64,000 nucleotides of DNA from an uncultured Flavobacteriales bacterium. Its GTDB lineage: Bacteria; Bacteroidota; Bacteroidia; Flavobacteriales_D; Parvicellaceae. A model generated the notes under the pieces. It ran no database searches. It had not been told where the DNA came from and saw only the letters and a program-made list of their open reading frames with translations. Below are positions 13,103 through 23,028 of the stretch, piece after piece (the stretch's first letter is position 1; every line of letters starts with the position of its first letter). A program made the translations under genes and the position numbers. The stretch lies in NCBI GenBank assembly GCA_938075455.1, contig CALJHN010000003.1, forward strand, positions 62,001 through 126,000, in the 5' to 3' direction.

Positions 13103-16100
13103 TTATTCTTTTTTCCAATTTAAGATTAATCCTCTTCCAGGTGTAAAAGGAACTTCATTCTTTTCTAAATAGTTTTCGATTTCTTTAATAGAATTATCTA
13201 AGTTTTGAATTTCAGTAATGAGTTTTTCAAAATCTGAGGAAGCTATTTGGTATAGCTTTTTATTGGTCTTTGTAGGGTTAGATCTGCTTCTCCACATATT
13301 CCAAATAATTATACCAACTTTCGAAGCAATAGATTCTTTTTGTTCAATATCTCTACTACTTAAGGAAGGATCTCCATAGAGCAATACATTAATACCTTCA
13401 ATTGTATCTTCTAAGCTAGAGATAGTTTCTAGTAACGTTATATCTAAGTTTGGATAAGATTTAATCGCAGCTTTAATAAAATTTAACCTTTTCTTATCTT
13501 TATCTATTACTTCGCCAGAAGCATCAATAGCTTTTCTTAATCTATCTACTTTTACTTGAAACGCCAATAGTCCTTCTTTATTTTCTGTAGGAGTAGATAA
13601 ATCATTTAACCAAGTACATTCAAAAGGCGTCTTTTCAACCATCAAAGTAGATTTACCATTAACTACTTTATGCATAGAAATAAAATATTTTCCAGGAAGA
13701 GCCAGTGGGCCATTTCTAGCTTCAGAATATCTACCAGGTTGAGAAGTTTTTAGCGAAATATTTGTTTGTGGTGTAAGACGAAAATTCCAAACCAATTCAT
13801 TAAGTCCTAATTTTGGAGACTCTATCATCTTCCTAATTTCATTTCCCTCAGAATCGTATATGGTGAAAAGTAAATATGGTTTTTCTTCCTTATCTTCAAT
13901 CTTTAGTTGTTTCAGTGTTGGATATTCAATATCCTCTTTAGACTTAATTTTCTTCTTTTCTAATGCTTGTCTTATTTGCTTTTGAGTTTTTAAAGTGTCG
14001 TTAAAAAAGTATTTAATAACCGCACCTACAGGGGGATTTTTAGCAGTAAAATAGGATTCTCCTTGAGAACCTTTACCTCTATTTCCTAATGGTCTAGAAT
14101 CTATGTACATGAGAGATTTCTTTACAGGGAAAATATGAGCTTTTACATTCATGTAGTTTTTTAATTGCCTTAAAGAAGAATAATTATCTAGAACATAAAA
14201 ACTTCTACCAAAAGTTGCTAAAACTAAATCGTTCTCACGTTCTTGAATTTCTATATCTCTAACTGCAACTGTGGGTAAACCGTTTTTTAATTGTTTCCAT
14301 TCTTTTCCAGAGTTGTAAGTAAAGAAAACACCAAATTCTGTGCCTACAAATAATAAATTTTCATCCTGATGATCTTCTGCAATATCATAAACAGAACCTC
14401 TCTTTGGAAGATTTGAAACAATAGATATCCAAGTTTTTCCTCTATCGTCAGATACCATTACATATGGATTAAAATCCCCTTTTTTATGGTTGTTAAAAAC
14501 TGCATACACTCTATCTACGTTATGCTTAGAAGCAACTAAAGAATTGACATAGGTATTTTGTGGAATTCCTTTAAAATTATCGTATTTATTCCATGTTCCA
14601 CCTGCATTATCACTAACATGAATTAATCCATCATCGGTTCCAACGTAAAGTAAATCTTCTTTTAAAATAGACTCGTCAAGAGCAACAATATTACCATACA
14701 TAGTGGTGGATTTGTTTTTCATAACAGCATCTGAGCTTTGGATTCTACCCATTACTTTTAGTTGGTTTCTATCTATTCCTCTTGACATGTCTGGGCTGAT
14801 ACATTTCCATTCATCACCCATATTGTCGCTTCTAAAAAGTTGGTTTGCAGCAAAATATAATCTCTTATGATTGTGAGGGCTTATAATCAAAGGTGCATCC
14901 CAATTCCAACGAAGTGCTTTCATATTCTTATCCGCCATTGGTTTTATTCCAACTTTCTCGCCAGATAAGCGGTCGTATCTAACCAGCCAACCGTACTGAG
15001 ATTGAGCGTAAACAATGTTCGGATTTTCAGGGTCTACAGCACTCTCAAAGCCATCTCCTCCATTTGTTATATACCAATCTGAATTCATTATACCGTGATT
15101 GGTAATTGTTCTTGAGGGACCTCCCAAACTATTGTTATCTTGAGTTCCTCCATAAATATTATAAAATGGAAAGTCGTTATCTACAGCCACTTTATAAAAC
15201 TGTGTAATAGGAAGATTGGGTTTATAGTGCCAGTTATTTGCATGGTCCCAAGTTTCATACAATCCACCGTCGCATCCTACTATCCAATGGTCCGTATCAT
15301 TTGGATTGATCCAAATACAATGATTGTCTACATGTTTGCTTTTTTCTCCAGTCTTCACCACTGTTTTACCGCCATCGGATGTGTGGTGCAACCACGTATC
15401 CATGAAAAAAACTTTTTTAGGATCTTTTGGATCACAGAAAACCTCTTGGTAATAGTTTCCACTAGTGACATATTTATTTACTTTTTTCCAGCTTTCCCCT
15501 CTGTTATTAGAAAAATAAAGACCTTGTTGATTATTTTCAGCTTCTAACAAGGCATATAAAAAATCTGGATTGGAAGGTGAAATATCCATTCCAATTCTTC
15601 CTTTTATTGCAGAAGGCAATCCAATTTTTAATTCTCTCCAATTCTTTCCACCATCTTCTGATTTATAAATTTTAGACCCAGCTCCTCCTCCAACGTATGT
15701 AAATACATGTCTTCTTCGTTGATGTGCTGTAGCATAAAGAATTTCTGAATTTCTAGGATCTATATGCACTTCGTTAATTCCTGTATGTTCATCTGTTTTT
15801 AAAATTAAGTTCCAATCTTTTCCTGCGTTCTCAGAGCAGTACAAACCTCTTTGGCCACCCTCTTTCCATAAAGGACCATATGCTGCAACAAATATTTTAT
15901 TAGAGTTTTCTGGATCTACCTTTACCATACCAATATGCTCAGATTCTTTAAGCCCCATATTTTTCCAACTTTTACCACCGTCTAAACTTTTATAAACTCC
16001 ATCTCCGTAAGCGACACTTCTTTGGTTGTTATTTTCACCAGTTCCTACCCATATTGTATTATGATTATTTGGATCTATAGAAACACAGCCAATACTGTAG

Positions 16101-16378
16101 GAAGATTGATTGTCAAAAATAGGCTCAAAGGTATTTCCACTATTCATAGTCTTCCATACACCACCTGAAGCTACTGCAACATAATAAGTTTTTGGATTTT
16201 CTGAATCCACAGCAATATCTGCTATTCTTCCCGCAGTTAAAGCTGGTCCAACAGATCTAAATTTCAATCCAGATAAGTTAACTTTTGCTAAATCAGATTC
16301 GGGTTCTTTTCCCTTTTTTTGTGAGAAGGTAGAGATTGAAACACAAATAGTTAATAATAATATTGATACTTTTTTCAT
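13103..16378 (-). CDS. Exported BNR/VPS10 (sortilin-like) beta-propeller protein
   Basis: A 1091-residue protein with a signal peptide (MKKVSILLLTICVSISTFS). Many BNR/Asp-box repeats of the S-x-D-x-G-x-x-W type fill residues ~40-740 (SLDGGKSWKNMG, SEDGGKNWREL, SNNRGESWKKV, SDDRGKTWISI), building one or two sortilin-like propellers. The last ~300 residues are a separate domain with a coiled-coil-rich end. No T9SS tail is visible, so it is probably periplasmic or outer-membrane bound. Similar proteins are annotated as glycosyl hydrolases, but no catalytic residues support that, and the function is unknown. It meets the NrtR-like gene end to end. Confidence 0.85.
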   Translation of the reverse strand: MKKVSILLLTICVSISTFSQKKGKEPESDLAKVNLSGLKFRSVGPALTAGRIADIAVDSENPKTYYVAVASGGVWKTMNSGNTFEPIFDNQSSYSIGCVSIDPNNHNTIWVGTGENNNQRSVAYGDGVYKSLDGGKSWKNMGLKESEHIGMVKVDPENSNKIFVAAYGPLWKEGGQRGLYCSENAGKDWNLILKTDEHTGINEVHIDPRNSEILYATAHQRRRHVFTYVGGGAGSKIYKSEDGGKNWRELKIGLPSAIKGRIGMDISPSNPDFLYALLEAENNQQGLYFSNNRGESWKKVNKYVTSGNYYQEVFCDPKDPKKVFFMDTWLHHTSDGGKTVVKTGEKSKHVDNHCIWINPNDTDHWIVGCDGGLYETWDHANNWHYKPNLPITQFYKVAVDNDFPFYNIYGGTQDNNSLGGPSRTITNHGIMNSDWYITNGGDGFESAVDPENPNIVYAQSQYGWLVRYDRLSGEKVGIKPMADKNMKALRWNWDAPLIISPHNHKRLYFAANQLFRSDNMGDEWKCISPDMSRGIDRNQLKVMGRIQSSDAVMKNKSTTMYGNIVALDESILKEDLLYVGTDDGLIHVSDNAGGTWNKYDNFKGIPQNTYVNSLVASKHNVDRVYAVFNNHKKGDFNPYVMVSDDRGKTWISIVSNLPKRGSVYDIAEDHQDENLLFVGTEFGVFFTYNSGKEWKQLKNGLPTVAVRDIEIQERENDLVLATFGRSFYVLDNYSSLRQLKNYMNVKAHIFPVKKSLMYIDSRPLGNRGKGSQGESYFTAKNPPVGAVIKYFFNDTLKTQKQIRQALEKKKIKSKEDIEYPTLKQLKIEDKEEKPYLLFTIYDSEGNEIRKMIESPKLGLNELVWNFRLTPQTNISLKTSQPGRYSEARNGPLALPGKYFISMHKVVNGKSTLMVEKTPFECTWLNDLSTPTENKEGLLAFQVKVDRLRKAIDASGEVIDKDKKRLNFIKAAIKSYPNLDITLLETISSLEDTIEGINVLLYGDPSLSSRDIEQKESIASKVGIIIWNMWRSRSNPTKTNKKLYQIASSDFEKLITEIQNLDNSIKEIENYLEKNEVPFTPGRGLILNWKKE

Positions 16379-16462
16379 TGGAATTATTTTTGGTTATGCT
16401 AACTTATTTTTACAAAGTAAGGAATTATTTAAATACTAAGTTTAAAGAGAAAATCATTTACT

Positions 16463-16470
16463 TATATTTG
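16463..16470 (+). promoter_or_regulatory. -7 box of the thrS-infC-rpmI-rplT operon
   Basis: TATATTTG at 16463-16470 is a perfect match to the Bacteroidota TAnnTTTG box, 19 nt before the thrS ATG. The -33 element is weak (TTTAAAG at 16441). No long structured thrS leader or T-box exists, because the leader can be only ~14 nt. Confidence 0.55.
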
Positions 16471-16489
16471 ACGTCTGTAAATTGCAGAA

Positions 16490-18436
16490 ATGATAAAAGT
16501 AAAATTACCAGACGGGACTATTAAAGAAGTTACTAAAGGAACAAACTCTTTAGATATTGCAAAATCCATAAGTGAAGGATTGGCAAGAAAAGTTCTGGCT
16601 GCAGAAATAAATGGAGAAGTTTGGGATTTAAATAGGTCTTTAAATGAAGATGTAAATTTAAAATTATTAACCTTTGAAGATAAAGGTGGAAAATCTACGC
16701 TTTGGCATAGTAGTGCTCATATTTTAGCCGAAGCTCTTGAATATTTTTATCCTGGAATTAATTTGGCTATTGGTCCTCCAATAGAAAATGGCTTTTATTA
16801 CGATATTGACTTTCAAGACTACAATATTTCAGAAAAAGATTTAGAAAAAATCGAAAAAAAAATAATTGAACTTGCTAGAGAAAAAAATCCCTTTGTAAGA
16901 AAAGAAATCACTAAAAAAGATGCCTTAGACTATTTCAAAGAAAAAAACGACCCTTATAAGGTCGATCTTTTAAATGATTTAGAGGATGGTACCATTACCT
17001 TTTATACTCAAGGAAAATTCACAGATTTGTGTAGAGGGCCCCATTTACCAAATACAGGTTTTATCAAAGCAGTGAAACTTCTTAATATTGCTGGTGCCTA
17101 CTGGAGAGGAGATGAAAATAACAAACAACTCACAAGAATTTATGGTGTAACTTTTGAAAAACAAAAAGATCTTAATTTATATCTTGAACTGTTAGAAAAA
17201 GCGAAACAAAGAGACCATAGAAAACTTGGAAAAGAACTAGAATTATTTACTTTTTCAGAAAAAGTTGGGCAAGGATTACCGCTATGGCTTCCTAAGGGAA
17301 CAGATCTTAAAGAACGATTAATGAACTTTCTTAAAAAGGCCCAAACAGATTCGGGATACTTACCAGTTTCTACACCTCATATTGGACATAAAGATCTTTA
17401 CGTTTGTTCTGGTCATTATGAAAAATATGGAGAAGATTCATTTCAATCTATAAAAACTCCAAATGAAGGAGAGGAATTTTTACTAAAACCCATGAATTGT
17501 CCACATCATTGTGAGATATTCAAGGCATCTCCTAAATCTTATAAAGATCTTCCTTTAAGACTGGCCGAGTTCGGAACTGTCTATCGTTACGAACAAAGCG
17601 GAGAACTACATGGACTGACAAGAGTTAGAGGTTTTACCCAAGACGATGCACATATATTTTGTAGACCTGATCAATTAGAAGAAGAATTTAAAAAGGTTAT
17701 TGATTTGGTACTTTATGTATTTAAAGCTTTAAAATTCGAAGATTTTGTTGCTCAAGTATCATTGAGGGATCCAGACGACGATAAAAAATATATTGGAACT
17801 AAGGGAAATTGGGACAAAGCAGAGAAAGCAATTATAAAAGCTTCTGACGAAAAAGGATTAAAAACTGTTGTTGAATATGGTGAGGCTGCATTCTACGGAC
17901 CAAAATTAGACTTCATGGTTAAGGATGCTTTAAATAGATCTTGGCAGCTAGGTACCATACAAGTAGACTACAATCTTCCTGAAAGGTTCGAATTAGAATA
18001 TACTGGATCAGACAATCAAAAACATAGACCAGTAATGATACACAGAGCTCCTTTTGGTTCTATGGAAAGATTTGTTGCTTTACTAATTGAGCATACAGCA
18101 GGGAAGTTTCCTCTTTGGTTAAATCCAGAACAATTTATTATCCTACCACTTAGTGAACAATTTAACGATTATGCTCTAGAAGTTTTAAAACTTCTAAAAA
18201 ATTACGATATTCGCGGTCTTGTTGATCAAAGAGCTGAGAAAATAGGTAGAAAAATCAGAGACGCAGAGTTAAACAAAATACCGTTTATGCTTATCGTCGG
18301 TGAAAAAGAAACGAAAGAAAATCTACTCTCTGTAAGAGAACAAGGAAAAGGAGATTTGGGTCAATTTAAAACTAATGATTTTGTAAAACTCATTAATGAC
18401 AAAATTAACTCAGATTTTAAAGAATTAATTATTTAA
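16490..18436 (+). CDS. thrS: Threonyl-tRNA synthetase
   Basis: A 648-residue class II aminoacyl-tRNA synthetase. Order of domains: TGS (residues ~1-60), the editing/SAD domain ([17 protein letters not shown], then [14 protein letters not shown]), catalytic core and HGTP anticodon domain (from ~540). The zinc-binding cysteine is in [10 protein letters not shown], with histidines in [12 protein letters not shown] and [13 protein letters not shown]. It is the first gene of a classical thrS-infC-rpmI-rplT operon. The infC start lies 12 nt after its stop and in the same frame. Confidence 0.97.
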   Translation: MIKVKLPDGTIKEVTKGTNSLDIAKSISEGLARKVLAAEINGEVWDLNRSLNEDVNLKLLTFEDKGGKSTLWHSSAHILAEALEYFYPGINLAIGPPIENGFYYDIDFQDYNISEKDLEKIEKKIIELAREKNPFVRKEITKKDALDYFKEKNDPYKVDLLNDLEDGTITFYTQGKFTDLCRGPHLPNTGFIKAVKLLNIAGAYWRGDENNKQLTRIYGVTFEKQKDLNLYLELLEKAKQRDHRKLGKELELFTFSEKVGQGLPLWLPKGTDLKERLMNFLKKAQTDSGYLPVSTPHIGHKDLYVCSGHYEKYGEDSFQSIKTPNEGEEFLLKPMNCPHHCEIFKASPKSYKDLPLRLAEFGTVYRYEQSGELHGLTRVRGFTQDDAHIFCRPDQLEEEFKKVIDLVLYVFKALKFEDFVAQVSLRDPDDDKKYIGTKGNWDKAEKAIIKASDEKGLKTVVEYGEAAFYGPKLDFMVKDALNRSWQLGTIQVDYNLPERFELEYTGSDNQKHRPVMIHRAPFGSMERFVALLIEHTAGKFPLWLNPEQFIILPLSEQFNDYALEVLKLLKNYDIRGLVDQRAEKIGRKIRDAELNKIPFMLIVGEKETKENLLSVREQGKGDLGQFKTNDFVKLINDKINSDFKELII

Positions 18437-18440
18437 CAAA

Positions 18441-18448
18441 AAAGGAGG
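18441..18448 (+). promoter_or_regulatory. Strong Shine-Dalgarno of infC
   Basis: AAAGGAGG lies directly before the non-AUG infC start (ATT 18449 / ATC 18452). It is the only perfect Shine-Dalgarno found next to a start codon in this window; the other starts have AT-rich leaders, as usual in Bacteroidota, where the ribosomal anti-SD is sequestered. Confidence 0.8.
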
Positions 18449-18451
18449 ATT

Positions 18452-18997
18452 ATCAGACCTAGAAGACCCAATAGAGGAAGAATTATCAAGGAAGATCCAC
18501 ATAGGATTAACGAGAGAATAAGAGTCCCAGAAGTAAGAGTTGTAGGAGAAGGTATAGAACAAGGTGTACATTCTACATCCAAGGCTATAAAAATGGCAGA
18601 AGATATGGATTTAGATCTTGTAGAAATTTCTCCTAATGCAAGCCCTCCCGTATGTAAAATAATTGATTATAAGAAATTTTTATACGAGCAAAAAAGGAAA
18701 CAAAAAGAAATGAAATCAAAACAAGTAAAAGTTGTTTTGAAAGAAATAAGATTTGGACCAAATACAGACGAACATGATTTTCAGTTTAAATTAAAACATG
18801 CTATCAAGTTCTTAAGTGAAGGAGCTAAACTTAAAGCTTTTGTTTTTTTTAAAGGTAGATCGATTATTTATAAAGACAGAGGTGAAATTTTATTATTAAA
18901 ATTTGCTCAAGAGTTAGAAGAATATGGTGTTTTAGAAAAAATGCCAGAATTAATGGGAAAGAAAATGACTATTATCATTAATCCAAAAAAGAAATAA
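18452..18997 (+). CDS. infC: Translation initiation factor IF-3, non-AUG start
   Basis: The first ATG (18593) would remove the first ~47 residues of the N-terminal domain. The frame stays open upstream to base 18437 and encodes family sequence ([20 protein letters not shown], then [21 protein letters not shown]), so translation must begin at ATT 18449 or ATC 18452, just after AAAGGAGG. This gives ~181 residues, the normal IF-3 length. IF-3 keeps ribosomal subunits apart and rejects non-AUG starts, so a rare start codon lets it limit its own synthesis, as known for E. coli infC (AUU). The C-terminal domain ([20 protein letters not shown]) is intact. Confidence 0.93.
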   Translation: MRPRRPNRGRIIKEDPHRINERIRVPEVRVVGEGIEQGVHSTSKAIKMAEDMDLDLVEISPNASPPVCKIIDYKKFLYEQKRKQKEMKSKQVKVVLKEIRFGPNTDEHDFQFKLKHAIKFLSEGAKLKAFVFFKGRSIIYKDRGEILLLKFAQELEEYGVLEKMPELMGKKMTIIINPKKK

Positions 18998-19015
18998 CAA
19001 TACAACAATAAAGTT

Positions 19016-19210
19016 ATGCCTAAAATGAAAACCAATTCCAGTGCCAAGAAAAGATTTAAATTCACAGGCAGTGGGAAAATTAAAAGAAAACATGCCTTCA
19101 AAAGTCATATTTTGACCAAGAAGTCTACAAAAAGAAAGAGAAACCTTACAAAAGCTACTTTAGTAAGTAAATCAGATGTGAAAAATATAAAGTTGCAACT
19201 TTGTGCTTAA
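19016..19210 (+). CDS. rpmI: 50S ribosomal protein L35
   Basis: A 64-residue basic protein with the L35 signature [20 protein letters not shown] and [14 protein letters not shown]. It lies 18 nt after infC and before rplT in the conserved infC-rpmI-rplT order. It binds 23S rRNA in the large subunit. Confidence 0.97.
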   Translation: MPKMKTNSSAKKRFKFTGSGKIKRKHAFKSHILTKKSTKRKRNLTKATLVSKSDVKNIKLQLCA

Positions 19211-19297
19211 TATAATCACGGTTATTAAATGTTGAACCAGGCTTTAAGTCAAAAAAAAGATAAGTACGCAAGTCGCTTTGAGCCAAAAATTTAAATT

Positions 19298-19642
19298 ATG
19301 CCAAGATCAGTAAATAGTGTAGCCGCTAAAGCAAGAAGAAAAAAAATATTAAAACTTGCAAAAGGCTATTTCGGAAGAAGAAAAAATGTACACACTGTAG
19401 CTAAGAATGCAGTGGAAAAAGGTCTTCAGTATGCTTACAGAGATAGAAGACAGAAAAAAAGAAACTTTAGAGCATTGTGGATACAACGTATCAATGCCGG
19501 AGCGAGACTTCATGGAATGAGTTACTCAGAATTCATGGGAAAAGTAAATGCTAAAGGAATTGAGTTAAATAGAAAAACTCTTGCTGATTTAGCTATGAAT
19601 AATCCCGAAGCATTCAAAGCAGTAGTTGATTCTGTAAAATAA
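19298..19642 (+). CDS. rplT: 50S ribosomal protein L20
   Basis: A 114-residue protein with the usual L20 start ([20 protein letters not shown]) and [30 protein letters not shown]. It is needed for early 50S assembly. The 87 nt gap to rpmI is longer than the other gaps in the operon and holds a possible GGCTT/GAGCC pairing, but no known L20 leader can be recognised there. A strong terminator follows at 19665-19688. Confidence 0.97.
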   Translation: MPRSVNSVAAKARRKKILKLAKGYFGRRKNVHTVAKNAVEKGLQYAYRDRRQKKRNFRALWIQRINAGARLHGMSYSEFMGKVNAKGIELNRKTLADLAMNNPEAFKAVVDSVK

Positions 19643-19658
19643 GATTGTTTAATATAAA

Positions 19659-20927
19659 TTACTTAAGGGGCTTTTGCCCCTTTTTTTTATCTAATTTCCT
19701 AAAAAATTCTAGTTGACTGGTAACATTACCCATTGTTGGATAACCAATTTTCACTAAAAGTGTGTTGGTATTTTCTAATAAACTAGTATTTGGATAATAA
19801 TTATCTCTTAAAAAATGGATGAATTTTAACATCCAAAAAGCATCAAATATATTGTAGAATAACTTTAGGTAACTCTTATGAGAATTGGTATTATTAAGCA
19901 TCATGGTATGGTGCTTAATCCATTTTTCATAATCCATATAAGCTTTTAATGTTGTTGGAAAATTCTCGTAGTTGAAATCTTTATTTTCAATACTATTTAT
20001 CCATGAATTAATAATTTCAAAACATTGAAAATCATAGCTAAGAGACAAATCTTTTTGGGAATTTAATCCTTCTAGGATTGCTCTTCCAGTTCCAAAAGGA
20101 ACTCTATCAGAAATTCTAGGGGAAGGAATGACTTTAGTATCGTTAATTTCTCCAAAAATTTCGCCTTTTATTAGTTTATTAATGAAATAGAAGTCTTCTC
20201 CAGCTTTTCTTCTATTCATTCCACCTTGTCTAGCATAGGCAGAAGCTGTTAAAGCAAAAGCACTCCCTATTGTGTGAAATGAGTAAGGTAAATTTGAGTA
20301 CTTCATAGAATTCTTATAATATCTTAAATGGAGTTCGTAATATATAATTTGGTTCAACTGAACTTCACTAAAGGAATCTACACTTATAGGATGTTCAAAA
20401 TGAATAGAAGCAGCATTAAAATTGTTATTTAAAAAGAAAGAATAGATTGAATTAAAATAATTGGATTCTACTATTGTATCTGCATCTAAACCAACAATTA
20501 TTCCGTTAAAATTAATTGTTCTAAATCTTTGAGTTGCAAGATCCATTCCCAATTTTCTAGCCCATCCAACACCAGCATTTTTGGAATCTAAATCTCCAAT
20601 TAAAACTGGAATTAAGTGGATATTACTTTTGTTATAAGTTTTTGAAAGATTTTGTAATTTCTTTAGTGTCAACAGATTTTGTTTTTTTATCTGGTTTATT
20701 TCAGACTCAGAATTATTTATTAAAACAATTACTTCAACATCAAAAGAAAAATCATCTTGTTTTAAAAAAAGTGAATCTATAGTAGGTTGAATATATTTCT
20801 CGTTATAACATGGAATTACAACAATTATTTTTAAATCTTTAGAAGGTTCTAAGGCAGTGTTGATTTTTCTAAAAGGAAATCTATTAAAATATTGATTAAC
20901 TATGGAGATAAACGGCTTTTTGCCCAT
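19659..20927 (-). CDS. Family 2 glycosyltransferase-like protein
   Basis: A 422-residue cytosolic protein with a GT-A N-terminal domain: IIVVIPCYNEKYIQPTIDSL, an acidic GLDADTIVESNYF, and a later AGEDFYFINKL region typical of GT2 enzymes. There are no membrane helices, and the acceptor is unknown. The ATG at 20927 lies inside the end of pdxH (28 bp overlap), so the two are probably co-transcribed. The last eight residues are encoded by the hairpin of the opposing terminator. Confidence 0.75.
   Translation of the reverse strand: MGKKPFISIVNQYFNRFPFRKINTALEPSKDLKIIVVIPCYNEKYIQPTIDSLFLKQDDFSFDVEVIVLINNSESEINQIKKQNLLTLKKLQNLSKTYNKSNIHLIPVLIGDLDSKNAGVGWARKLGMDLATQRFRTINFNGIIVGLDADTIVESNYFNSIYSFFLNNNFNAASIHFEHPISVDSFSEVQLNQIIYYELHLRYYKNSMKYSNLPYSFHTIGSAFALTASAYARQGGMNRRKAGEDFYFINKLIKGEIFGEINDTKVIPSPRISDRVPFGTGRAILEGLNSQKDLSLSYDFQCFEIINSWINSIENKDFNYENFPTTLKAYMDYEKWIKHHTMMLNNTNSHKSYLKLFYNIFDAFWMLKFIHFLRDNYYPNTSLLENTNTLLVKIGYPTMGNVTSQLEFFRKLDKKKGQKPLK
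19665..19688 (+). terminator. Rho-independent terminator of the thrS-rplT operon
   Basis: AAGGGGC (19665-19671), loop TTTT, GCCCCTT (19676-19682), then T to 19688. It is the strongest terminator in the window. It lies inside the last codons of the convergent glycosyltransferase gene, which it encodes as KKGQKPLK. Confidence 0.93.
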
Positions 20928-21556
20928 TGGTTATTCTCTTTTATATAAACAATTCTGTCGTGTAGCCTGCTTGGTCTTCCTTGCCAGAACTCTATTTTTT
21001 TTGGATTTAAACAATATCCTCCCCAGTTATCTGGTCTTGGAACTTCTTGAGACTTAAATTTTTCTTCATAAAACTTAATTTTGTCCTCTAACTCAGTTCT
21101 GTCTTTAATTATTTGACTTTGATTGGAAGCCCAAGCACCAATCTTACTTGCTCTTGGCCTAGCATTGAAATATTTATCAGAAATTGAATCGTCTACCTTA
21201 CTAATTTTTCCTTGAATCCTAATTTGTCGTTCCAATTCTCCCCAAAAAACATTTAAAGCAGCATAATTATTTTCTAGTAGGTCCGATCCTTTCTTAGAAT
21301 CGTAATTGGTATAAAAAACAAAACCATTAGAATTAAAATCTCTTATATACAATATTCTTGAAGAAGGCTCATTATTACTATTTACGGTAGAGAGACATGC
21401 TGAGTAAGGGTCTAATATTTTACATTTAATAGCTTCTTCAAACCAAGCTCCATATTGATCTATTGGATTATCCGCTGACATTTTCTCTGTGAATGGTTGA
21501 TCGGCGAAATCTCTTCGATTGGTATTTATATAATTTTTAACTTTTTTTATAGACAC
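20900..21556 (-). CDS. pdxH: Pyridoxine/pyridoxamine 5'-phosphate oxidase
   Basis: A 218-residue FMN enzyme that oxidises PNP or PMP to pyridoxal phosphate. Signatures are PYSACLSTVNSNNEPSSRIL, FVFYTNYDSKKGSDLL (FMN phosphate binding), RQIRIQGKISKV, and the C-terminal RPDNWGGYCLNPKKIEFWQG followed by RLHDRIVY. The length is normal. The downstream glycosyltransferase start overlaps its last 28 bp. Confidence 0.95.
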   Translation of the reverse strand: MSIKKVKNYINTNRRDFADQPFTEKMSADNPIDQYGAWFEEAIKCKILDPYSACLSTVNSNNEPSSRILYIRDFNSNGFVFYTNYDSKKGSDLLENNYAALNVFWGELERQIRIQGKISKVDDSISDKYFNARPRASKIGAWASNQSQIIKDRTELEDKIKFYEEKFKSQEVPRPDNWGGYCLNPKKIEFWQGRPSRLHDRIVYIKENNQWAKSRLSP

Positions 21557-21649
21557 AAATAAAATTTTTAAAATTAAAATTCAGTACAATATATTTATAA
21601 TATTACGTAAAATTTCAAGTTATCATTTAAGATTATATATTTTAGGACA

Positions 21650-22417
21650 ATGAAATTAAATTCGTCAGATTTTTTAGGAGTTATTCCAGCAAGATTTAAT
21701 TCTACCAGACTTAAGGGGAAACCTCTAATGAAAATTGGTGAAAAAACCATGATTGAACACGTTTATTCAAGAGCTAGTGAAGTATTGGAAAACTTAGTAG
21801 TAGCTACAGATGATAAAAATATATTCGATACAGTTAATAACTTTGGAGGTAATGTTGTTTTAACCAAAAAAGACCATTTAAATGGAACTAGTAGGTGTTT
21901 AGAAGCGGTAGATATTTGGTCTAAAGAATATGGAAAAAGCTTTAATTATGTTATTAATATTCAAGGGGATGAGCCATTATTACACAAAGATCACATAGCC
22001 AAATTAATAGATTGTTTTAACGATTCTAAAACTGAATTTGCAACCATTGCTCAAAAGTTAAATTTTTCTGACAACTTACCAAAAGACAAAGTATTTTTGG
22101 TAAAAGACACTTTTAATTATGCACTTTATTTTTCAAGACATGCCATACCATTTGTTAGAGAAGGTGAAAGAAAAAAAAATACTCATGAATTTCATCAACA
22201 TATTGGAATATATGGATACACAATTAATGCACTAGAAAAATTTCAGCAATTAAAACCATCAAAACTCGAGATTAATGAAAAGTTAGAACAACTTAGATGG
22301 CTTGAAAATGGAGGTAAAATAAAAGTTGGAACAACTATTTATCCATCTTTTCCGGTAGATACGTTAGAAGATCTAATTTCCGTTAGAAAAGTTTATGCAA
22401 GTAAAGGTCATTTATAA
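21650..22417 (+). CDS. kdsB: CMP-KDO synthetase (3-deoxy-manno-octulosonate cytidylyltransferase)
   Basis: A 255-residue enzyme that activates KDO with CTP for lipopolysaccharide core synthesis. The N-terminal nucleotide loop is GVIPARFNSTRLKGKPL. The DEPLL of NIQGDEPLLHKDHI and the FSRHAIPFVRE region are classical KdsB motifs, as is the late PVDTLEDL. First of three clustered KDO genes; kdsD follows after 17 nt. Confidence 0.96.
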   Translation: MKLNSSDFLGVIPARFNSTRLKGKPLMKIGEKTMIEHVYSRASEVLENLVVATDDKNIFDTVNNFGGNVVLTKKDHLNGTSRCLEAVDIWSKEYGKSFNYVINIQGDEPLLHKDHIAKLIDCFNDSKTEFATIAQKLNFSDNLPKDKVFLVKDTFNYALYFSRHAIPFVREGERKKNTHEFHQHIGIYGYTINALEKFQQLKPSKLEINEKLEQLRWLENGGKIKVGTTIYPSFPVDTLEDLISVRKVYASKGHL

Positions 22418-22434
22418 TTATTACTTTTGAAATT

Positions 22435-23028
22435 GTGAAAGAGTCCATAAAAAAATACATTGAACTAGAAGTCCAAGCAATAAAAAATATTCCTGTTGAT
22501 GGAGTGTTAGACAATGTTTTAGACATTATTTTTGAAAGAGTTCACCGAATGGATGGAAAAGTTATTGTGAGTGGAATGGGAAAAGCTGGGCAGATAGGAA
22601 TGAATATTTCTACTACTCTTTCCTCCACAGGAACCCCTTCTGTTTTTATTCACCCTAGTGAAGCGCAACACGGCGACTTAGGTATTATTCAAAAAAACGA
22701 TATTCTATTGCTAATTTCTAATTCTGGAAAAACTAGAGAAATTTTAGAGTTTAAGAAACTTTCGGATAATCTTTACAATGGTCTTCCATTAATATCTCTT
22801 ACTGGGAACAACAATAGTCCACTTTCTAAGATGTCAGATGAATGTTTATTTACAGGTAATCCAAAAGAAATTGGTCCATTTGGACTAACTCCTACAACTT
22901 CCACAACAGTTATGACCGTTGTTGGTGATCTACTGGTAGTTGGTATGATGGAAAAAATCAAATTCACAAAAGAGGAATATGCCAAAAGACACCATAGTGG
23001 CTATTTAGGAAAAAAAGCAAAAGAATGA
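22435..23028 (+). CDS. kdsD: Arabinose-5-phosphate isomerase, SIS-only form
   Basis: A 197-residue sugar-phosphate isomerase domain (SIS) that converts ribulose-5-phosphate to arabinose-5-phosphate, the precursor used by KdsA. It starts with GTG at 22435. Key parts are VIVSGMGKAGQIGMNISTTL, HPSEAQHGDLGII and SNSGKTREI. The paired CBS domains of the ~320-residue E. coli KdsD are missing; short SIS-only versions are known in this phylum. It overlaps kdsA by 4 nt (ATGA). A TACTTTTG box at 22422-22429 may give an extra, nearly leaderless start for kdsD. Confidence 0.9.
   Translation: MKESIKKYIELEVQAIKNIPVDGVLDNVLDIIFERVHRMDGKVIVSGMGKAGQIGMNISTTLSSTGTPSVFIHPSEAQHGDLGIIQKNDILLLISNSGKTREILEFKKLSDNLYNGLPLISLTGNNNSPLSKMSDECLFTGNPKEIGPFGLTPTTSTTVMTVVGDLLVVGMMEKIKFTKEEYAKRHHSGYLGKKAKE

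Noticed and set aside
15140..15547. 135-codon plus-strand open frame inside the BNR protein gene
   Set aside because: Antisense to repetitive BNR coding sequence; cysteine- and isoleucine-rich translation looks non-coding.
19211..19297. Possible L20 autoregulatory leader between rpmI and rplT
   Set aside because: Only a 5 bp GGCTT/GAGCC pairing with a long loop is visible; it does not match a known leader that I can recognise.
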